NCBI RefSeq assembly: GCF_016625195.1
Contig: NZ_JACVUP010000001.1
Span: 496,001 to 560,000, forward strand
Direction: 5' to 3'
Length of the DNA stretch: 64,000 bases
Origin: Erwinia sp. S63
GTDB lineage: Bacteria; Pseudomonadota; Gammaproteobacteria; Enterobacterales; Enterobacteriaceae
Of this stretch, positions 59,545 through 64,000 are shown in pieces (position 1 is the first letter of the stretch; each line of letters begins with the position of its first letter). The translations under genes were made by a program, and so were the position numbers. The notes under the pieces were generated by a model. That model made no database searches, had not been told where the DNA came from, and was given only the letters and a program-made list of their open reading frames with translations.

Positions 59545-59693
59545 GAGGTTTCCGCGCTGGACGGTTCGAAACTGCGGCATTTAGCAAATCTCAAAACATG
59601 CACTTTTGCGATTGCATGAGATTACACATTCAAAGGTCAGCCACAGAGCTGGCCTTGATTGATTCCCAATGAGATATGGTTTAAATCGTGAAA

Positions 59694-60080
59694 TCAAAGT
59701 CGCTTGTCAGGGTTAAGACAGACAATGTCGCCCATATAAGCTGCGGCGCTAGAGCCACCTTTAACGTAATCCATTTTTGCCACAACTCGGCCACCAAGGT
59801 CATACATTGTAATTTCGCCGTACTCATCCTTGCAGGCCTGGAGAGGTATGGAGAATCTCTTATAGCTCACGCTGCTGTTGCTGGCTTGAGAAATTGGAAC
59901 CTGCTGAATCAGCATTTCACGACTGTTCTGTTTTTCTTTAAGTGACCCATTTTTAACATAGTAATTGAACTCATTCGTACTTGTTATGAATGTCCAACCC
60001 TGAATTTCCTGAGCAGCTAAAGCTTCAAAGCTGTGGATGGATGAAATCATTGCAGTAAGCAGCATTATTTTTTTTAACAT
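59694..60080 (-). CDS. Secreted protein of unknown function in the prophage left arm
   Basis: This 128-residue protein starts at the ATG at 60080 with AAGGA eight bases upstream. It has a signal peptide (KKIMLLTAMISSIHSFEALA) and two cysteines, one in LQACKDEYGEI and one in DIVCLNPDKRL near the C terminus. Segments such as GWTFITSTNEFNYYVKNGSL resemble small periplasmic proteins but I do not recognise a family. It lies between the integrase remnant and the lysis genes and points leftward, against the late genes, like a morón or cargo gene. Confidence 0.7.
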   Translation of the reverse strand: MLKKIMLLTAMISSIHSFEALAAQEIQGWTFITSTNEFNYYVKNGSLKEKQNSREMLIQQVPISQASNSSVSYKRFSIPLQACKDEYGEITMYDLGGRVVAKMDYVKGGSSAAAYMGDIVCLNPDKRL

Positions 60081-60199
60081 GATGGTTATCCTTGCCAATG
60101 AAAGATGACTTGCACTCTCATAGAGAGGGCCCGAGCATGATAATTCTAATTAAGTCTTATCGGCATCATTCGCAGGCTATTTAACCAAAAAAATTTATG

Positions 60200-60231
60200 G
60201 ACTCGCTTCGGCGGGTCTTTTTCGTTTTTAA
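60200..60231 (+). terminator. Terminator upstream of the lysis genes
   Basis: GACTCGC-TTCG-GCGGGTC forms a tetraloop hairpin with one G-U pair, followed by TTTTTCGTTTTT. Confidence 0.85.
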
Positions 60232-60295
60232 CCCCTGCCAATCACTGCAACCTCAAGGATTATCCCTAGTGGTAGCGGGCGTCTTTTATGCATAA

Positions 60296-60323
60296 AAAAT
60301 CCGCACTCAGGCGGATTCTTTCT
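60296..60323 (+). terminator. Second terminator-like hairpin upstream of the holin gene
   Basis: AATCCGC (60298-60304) pairs with GCGGATT (60311-60317) around ACTCAG. An A run precedes it and CTTTCT follows, so it would work best for leftward transcripts. Confidence 0.6.
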
Positions 60324-60444
60324 CATTGGCTACCTAACGGCGCAGGGCGGGCTTCTCTCTCGACAAGATGAAGCTTAACCGGGCTTGTCCTCTTCAACCT
60401 CTAGACAATTCCTATTTGGACAAGTCCCCTATGCGGGGGTGAAA

Positions 60445-60768
60445 ATGATACGTATGCCTTATAAATCCGATCCGGGCTTTATTGCCACGCTGATTGCGCT
60501 GAGTATGACTGTATTCGGCGCGGTGGTTACATATGCCTATAAAGTTCTGAGTGGTGACATCTTTAGCTGGCGGAAACTTTGCCTGAAGCTAATCGTATCC
60601 ATCTTTGCTGGGTTCCTGATGATGCTACTTGCCACTTACTGGAGCTGGCCACAGGAAGTAACCGGCGCAAGCTGCGGAATGGCTGGCTGGGCTGGCCCAT
60701 CCCTAATCAAAGCCCTTGAAAAACGCTTCCTGCAGAAAGCAAGCGGCGACACAGGAGTACCTGAATGA
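60445..60768 (+). CDS. Phage holin
   Basis: This 107-residue membrane protein has three hydrophobic segments (GFIATLIALSMTVFGAVVTYAY, LKLIVSIFAGFLMMLLATY and a weaker GMAGWAGPSLIKAL) and a short basic tail, as in lambda-type class I holins of enterobacterial prophages. It permeabilises the inner membrane to release the endolysin. The ATG at 60445 follows GGGGGTGAAA. The endolysin gene overlaps its stop by four bases. It is the only clearly intact gene of the classical holin-endolysin pair. Confidence 0.85.
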   Translation: MIRMPYKSDPGFIATLIALSMTVFGAVVTYAYKVLSGDIFSWRKLCLKLIVSIFAGFLMMLLATYWSWPQEVTGASCGMAGWAGPSLIKALEKRFLQKASGDTGVPE

Positions 60769-61394
60769 TGACACGTGACCAGTTTAAAAAGGCTGCCGGT
60801 ATCATGGATACCCTGTCTGATAAGTGGTTTCCACACGTGGCAGCAGCCATGAAAGAGTTCGGCATTGATACACCAAAGCGTTAGGCGCATTTCATTGCGC
60901 AGATTAGCAATGAGTCAGCCGGATTCACCCGCGTATCAGAAAGCCTGAATTACAGCGTCGAAGGGTTGAAAATATTCAACTCCCGACTGACTAAATAACA
61001 ACGCCAGCAACTTGGGCGCCAGCCCGGCGCCGGATCTCTGTCTGCTGAACGACAGGCTGCAATAGCCAATCTGGTTTATGGCAGACGCTACGGAAACAAC
61101 CTCAATGGTGATGGCTGGAAATATCGTGGTCGTGGCCTGAAGCAAGTCACTTTTCGCGATAATTACGAAGCGTGCGGCAAAGCGCTAGGCTTTCCAGTGC
61201 TTGATAATCCTGACCTGCTTTTACAGGATGCCAACGCCGCCCGTTCTGCTGGCAGGTTCTGGAAATCCAATAACTGTAATCAGCACGCCGACCACGACGA
61301 CATTGTAGGTCTGACCCGCGTGATTAATGGCGGTTCAAATGGCCTGGCAGATCGCCGCGCGCGTACCGATAAAGCTTTGCAGGTGCTCCTATGA
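60765..61394 (+). pseudogene. Phage endolysin, GH19 chitinase-like, with two nonsense codons
   Basis: One frame of 210 codons reads as a GH19 endolysin: FPHVAAAMKEFGIDTPKR, then AHFIAQISNESAGFTRVSES with the catalytic glutamates, NLVYGRRYGNNLNGDGWKY, RGRGLKQVTFRDNYEACGKA and GLTRVINGGSNGLADR. It is broken by TAG at 60882-60884 and TAA at 60996-60998. The first stop replaces what is usually glutamine (a single CAG-to-TAG change); the second falls where glutamate or glutamine is expected. The protein would be cut after 39 residues. It overlaps the holin stop and the next gene's start, as in an intact cassette. Confidence 0.88.
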
Positions 61395-61792
61395 CAGGTA
61401 AAGCAAGAATGGCCCGATATCGCCGCTTCATCCCGGCGCTGTTCTCAATCATCATAATCAGCTTTGTCGGCAAGCTCTGGTATGACAATGCCAACCTGAC
61501 TGAAAGGAACAACCGCCTGCGCGAACAGTTCCTGATGGCTAATGAGCGAAATATGAAGTTTACATAAGGCATCGGACCGATTACGAAGCGGCTTGATCGC
61601 CTGGCTAAAACCCTCGACGAAGAATCACGTCGCCGCTCTACAGCTGAATCCAGAGCCAACTAACTCCAGAAGGAAAATGAGTTCCTGCGTAGCAGCAAGC
61701 AATGCTCTATTTCGATTGATCCGAATGCGGTACAGAAGGGATCGAAAGACCCGAGCGCCATAATCATCCAAGCAGCCCCGGCAGGTGAATGA
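61391..61792 (+). pseudogene. Rz/LysB-like lysis accessory gene with two nonsense codons
   Basis: A frame of 134 codons starts at an ATG overlapping the endolysin stop. It encodes an N-terminal membrane helix (FIPALFSIIIISFVGKLWY) followed by a charged coiled-coil-like stretch (NLTERNNRLREQFLMANERN), then TKRLDRLAKTLDEESRRRST and LQKENEFLRSSKQC. In-frame TAA codons at 61565-61567 and 61661-61663 break it. The architecture suits the LysB/Rz-like proteins found in this position of phage lysis cassettes. The exact family is uncertain. Confidence 0.65.
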
Positions 61793-62178
61793 TGAAATGG
61801 TTGGCTGATAACTGGAAGGTGTTCGCCGTCATCGGATTAATCGCCGCCGCCATAAGGTGTGGAGAGATTCGTTACCGCAATGGCTGGTATGGCCACAGCG
61901 GCAAAGTCAACGCTGACTATTCACTGAAGAAACGGAAGGCTGAAGCCAGGCTGGTTCCGATTGAGCAGAAGGCGGCGGCAGCCAATGTAGATGGCAAAGT
62001 CATCTACCGAACCATTACCCGCGACGTAATGAAATATGTGCAGGATCCGAATCGCACTGTGTGCAGGTTTGATAATGATGCTGTCAGCATGCGGCAGCGA
62101 GCAACCGACGCGGCTAACAATATCGCAGGATTTGATGGGCCCGACGCGCAAGCTCAGTCCGGCGGGAAAGGACAGTGA
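61789..62178 (+). CDS. Putative i-spanin (Rz-like)
   Basis: This 129-residue protein has an N-terminal membrane helix (WKVFAVIGLIAAAI) and a basic periplasmic part with SLKKRKAEARLVPIEQKAAAANVDGK. It ends in a glycine/glutamine-rich tail. A second reading frame inside its 3' half encodes a lipoprotein (62036-62275), the classical Rz/Rz1 nesting. Together they would span the envelope and disrupt the outer membrane at lysis. The start overlaps the stop of the preceding pseudogene (ATGATGA). Confidence 0.65.
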   Translation: MMKWLADNWKVFAVIGLIAAAIRCGEIRYRNGWYGHSGKVNADYSLKKRKAEARLVPIEQKAAAANVDGKVIYRTITRDVMKYVQDPNRTVCRFDNDAVSMRQRATDAANNIAGFDGPDAQAQSGGKGQ

Positions 62179-62275
62179 TGCAGACCTGCAATCGGATGTT
62201 GAGAGTGCGGAGTGTGTGAGAACCCTCCGCCTCAACACTTACCGATGGCAGGCGTGGTATAGGGCATCACAATAG
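62036..62275 (+). CDS. Putative o-spanin (Rz1-like) lipoprotein nested in the i-spanin gene
   Basis: This 79-residue product in another frame begins MCRIRIALCAGLIMMLSACG, a lipoprotein signal with lipobox LSAC and Cys at 19. The mature part is about 60 residues and is not especially proline-rich, unlike lambda Rz1. Its position inside and beyond the i-spanin gene and the lipobox are the grounds for the call. Confidence 0.65.
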   Translation: MCRIRIALCAGLIMMLSACGSEQPTRLTISQDLMGPTRKLSPAGKDSDADLQSDVESAECVRTLRLNTYRWQAWYRASQ

Positions 62276-62343
62276 CGCTAACGCGATCCATAGAAATTAA
62301 TTTAAGCTGTTACTCTTATGTAAATCTTAATGGATAGCCGTAT

Positions 62344-62622
62344 ATGCAGGGATATTTAAGAGACTATAAAGGGGCGTTTCAGCGCGGGTACAAGCTAGGA
62401 TGGAAGCGATGGATTATGTTTTCTCTGAAAAGTGTCTTACTGTTCATTGTCCTTTACATTGCAATCTGCTGCTTTCAATACGCGCTCCTGTTCTACACCC
62501 CACTGTACGAACATGTCACTGTCAACGAGGTACAGCTATCCAGCCTGCTAGCAATTACCCTCATGCTGCTGATTAGCGCCATGCCAAGCATTATTTATCT
62601 GGTCAAGCTTAGCTTTCGTTGA
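62344..62622 (+). CDS. Small two-helix membrane protein, unknown
   Basis: This 92-residue protein has a basic, aromatic N terminus (LRDYKGAFQRGYKLGWKRW) and two membrane helices (SVLLFIVLYIAICCFQYALLF and LLAITLMLLISAMPSIIYLV). I do not recognise a family. It lies after the lysis genes on the late-gene strand and could be a cargo (moron) gene. The ribosome-binding site is weak. Confidence 0.5.
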   Translation: MQGYLRDYKGAFQRGYKLGWKRWIMFSLKSVLLFIVLYIAICCFQYALLFYTPLYEHVTVNEVQLSSLLAITLMLLISAMPSIIYLVKLSFR

Positions 62623-62665
62623 ATACTGGGCAATGGGCGCATTTTCTAGTGCGCCCGGTGATATG

Positions 62666-63103
62666 CTATGCAGATATCAATTTATTCTCGTACGCTGAAG
62701 TTAAGATTTTATTGAATACAGCAATTTCAATATTCCTGTCGTATTCAGTATCAAAAACCTCCTCTGAAACTGGATAGTCGAAAGTAAGTTCGCCGCTAAA
62801 TCGCAGATAGCATTTGAGCAGAGATACCTCTTCCTCTTTAACAGTTGTGAAAAATTCGACTTCAGAAATTAAATCCTTGTTTGAAAGAATGAACTTATCC
62901 CTGCTGTTAAAGAAGAAGTTAAGTTTTGGCATTTGCGCACAGAACTTACCATCTTCAAGTCTTCCGGTGATGGCTGTATGGAAAAAATCGCGTGATTGCC
63001 AGTAACGGAAAAGCCCATCATGAAAACCAGAAGTCACATTATCTAAGTGAGAGCCGTAATTTTTCATTGGCGTAGCAATGTCTGCAAGATTGACGTTACT
63101 CAT
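62666..63103 (-). CDS. Unknown protein encoded against the prophage late genes
   Basis: This 145-residue soluble-looking protein starts at the ATG at 63103 with AAGGA upstream. It is rich in phenylalanine (FFHTAIT, LNFFFNSRDKFIL, EFFTTV) and acidic residues, with no signal peptide or membrane helix. No family is recognised. It points opposite to the late genes, just before the terminase small-subunit gene, typical of a lysogenic-conversion (moron) gene with its own promoter. Confidence 0.65.
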   Translation of the reverse strand: MSNVNLADIATPMKNYGSHLDNVTSGFHDGLFRYWQSRDFFHTAITGRLEDGKFCAQMPKLNFFFNSRDKFILSNKDLISEVEFFTTVKEEEVSLLKCYLRFSGELTFDYPVSEEVFDTEYDRNIEIAVFNKILTSAYENKLISA

Positions 63104-63123
63104 AATCATCCTTAGGGGTTCAC

Positions 63124-63624
63124 ATGGCACTCACTGACAAACAAGAAATGTTCTGTCGCGAGTACCTCATCGATTTGAACGCCACGCAAGCGGCTATTGG
63201 GGCGGGGTACAGCGAAAAGTCTGCAAACCGCACCGGATCTGAAAACCTGTCAAAACCTGATATTGCGCAACGCATTGTCGACCTTAAATCAGGCCGCAAC
63301 GAAAGGGTAGAGGTAAACGCAGATTACGTGCTTCGTTGCGTAGTTGAGATTGACGAAATGGATGTGATCGACATCCTCAAAGATGACGGCTGGCTGAAGA
63401 TGGTTCATAAATGGCCGAAAGTCTGGCGCACTACTTTAAGCGGGCTGGACATCCTCACCACCGTCACCAACTTTGATGAAACGACGATGGAGAACATTCT
63501 CAAGAAGATTAAGTGGCAGGATAAGGTGAAGAATCTTGAGTTGCTCGGCAAGCCCATTAGCGTGATCGCATTCAAAGAGCAAGCGTCACATGAGCACACC
63601 GGAAAGAACGGTGGTGCTGACTAA
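63124..63624 (+). CDS. Phage terminase small subunit
   Basis: This 166-residue protein starts MALTDKQEMFCREYLIDLNATQAAIGAGYSE, the DNA-binding helix-turn-helix region of the Terminase_2 (XtmA-like) family, and continues with the usual SENLSKPDIAQRIVDLK. It recognises phage DNA for packaging. No lesion is visible. The large-subunit gene follows on the same strand. Confidence 0.92.
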   Translation: MALTDKQEMFCREYLIDLNATQAAIGAGYSEKSANRTGSENLSKPDIAQRIVDLKSGRNERVEVNADYVLRCVVEIDEMDVIDILKDDGWLKMVHKWPKVWRTTLSGLDILTTVTNFDETTMENILKKIKWQDKVKNLELLGKPISVIAFKEQASHEHTGKNGGAD

Positions 63625-63676
63625 AGACGAATACAAAGCTGCGCGGCGGGAGATGTTGGAGGATGACGACTGCTGA
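63590..63676 (+). CDS. Possible 28-residue overlapping reading frame between terminase genes
   Basis: A frame MSTPERTVVLTKDEYKAARR and eight more residues ends at TGA 63674-63676. It overlaps the end of the small subunit by 35 bases and the start of the large subunit by 14. The dense packing suggests translational coupling rather than a functional peptide. Confidence 0.3.
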   Translation: MSTPERTVVLTKDEYKAARREMLEDDDC

Positions 63677-64000
63677 GCAGAAGAATTACGCGCGCCGCTT
63701 AGAATGTGAAGAGGATGGGCTGTATTACGCCAGATACTTCTTCAAACAACGCACCGGCGGCAAGATGATTGTCGCACCGCACCACAAAGTTATTCAGCAA
63801 ACGCTTGATCGCGTTATTAGTGGTGAGGTAACCCTACTGATAATCAACGTTCCGCTTGGCTACGCCAAAACAGAACTGGCGATCATCAACATGATGGGCC
63901 GAGGTCTAACGCTAAACAGCAGAGCTCGCGTCATGTACATGTCTTATTCACACAATCTGGCGCCTCTCAACTCATCAACCGCGCGCGGCATAATTAAGTC
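63663..64000 (+). CDS. Phage terminase large subunit, N-terminal part
   Basis: The frame opens at the ATG at 63663 (MTTAEQKNYARRLECEEDG) and stays open to the window edge, 112 codons. It shows GLYYARYFFKQRTGGKMIV, PHHKVIQQTLDRVISGEV and the ATPase Walker A region NVPLGYAKTELAIIN, then SYSHNLAPLNSSTARGI. These are features of a large terminase motor. The usual VPPGYAKTE is VPLGYAKTE here, a Pro-to-Leu change in the loop. The nuclease domain lies outside the window. Confidence 0.85.
   Translation, partial: MTTAEQKNYARRLECEEDGLYYARYFFKQRTGGKMIVAPHHKVIQQTLDRVISGEVTLLIINVPLGYAKTELAIINMMGRGLTLNSRARVMYMSYSHNLAPLNSSTARGIIK

Larger units (their letters stand above)
60081..60444. other. Region between the prophage left arm and the lysis genes
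   Basis: About 360 bases with at least two hairpin terminators, described separately, and no convincing gene. In an intact lambdoid phage the early, replication and antitermination genes would occur in this interval. Their absence shows a deletion. The late promoter of the lysis genes is not identifiable. Confidence 0.5.

Overview
The window reads as the chromosome of an Erwiniaceae member (Enterobacterales), most like Pantoea. This is an inference from gene order and protein content, not a database match. The backbone flhB-flhA-flhE / argS / yecM / cutC / cmoBA / yecE / aspS / nudB / yebC / ruvC / ruvAB / znuBC-znuA / mepM / lpxM / pykA / hexR / zwf / eda / purT / yebE / ptrB / exoX / holE / copC / copD / yebY / sdsR is the enterobacterial order known from E. 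coli, with local insertions and losses. I see no rRNA, no complete tRNA and no CRISPR array.

Region 1 (1-4771, minus strand) is the end of a type VI secretion (T6SS) operon: an SH3-like lipoprotein, tssL with an OmpA domain, an unusually short tssM, tagF and the start of an FHA-domain gene that leaves the window. Region 2 (about 5200-17189, plus strand) is a complete assimilatory nitrate system. NasR is a NIT-ANTAR antiterminator behind a sigma54-type promoter. It is followed by a second sigma54-type promoter with two NtrC-like palindromes, a leader with an ANTAR-type hexaloop hairpin and a terminator, then the ABC importer nasFED, a large NasC-NasB-NirD fusion, nitrate reductase nasA and a cobA-type methyltransferase for siroheme. 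In E. coli cheZ precedes flhB; here the nas and T6SS genes do.

Region 3 (17277-25824) holds flhBAE, argS, a 40-residue membrane peptide gene, yecM, a MalY/PatB lyase and cutC. Region 4 (about 25890-28260) is a small AT-rich island bounded by two identical 18-bp sequences, one of them in the cutC terminator. It carries a decayed phage antiterminator-like gene, an effector-like gene split by an in-frame TAG, and a probable membrane immunity gene. Region 5 (28334-58377) is housekeeping backbone with readable regulation: LexA at ruvAB, Zur at znu, HexR at zwf and PurR at purT. The edd gene expected between zwf and eda is absent, and the nudB-yebC gap is expanded and holds repeats.

Region 6 (58344-64000) is a decaying prophage joined to the 3' end of the sdsR (ryeB) small-RNA gene. 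It has a broken integrase, an intact-looking holin, an endolysin with two nonsense codons, a Rz-like gene with two nonsense codons, an overlapping spanin pair, two unknown genes and the start of the terminase genes. The early and regulatory genes are missing, so this is a deleted remnant whose packaging end continues beyond the window.
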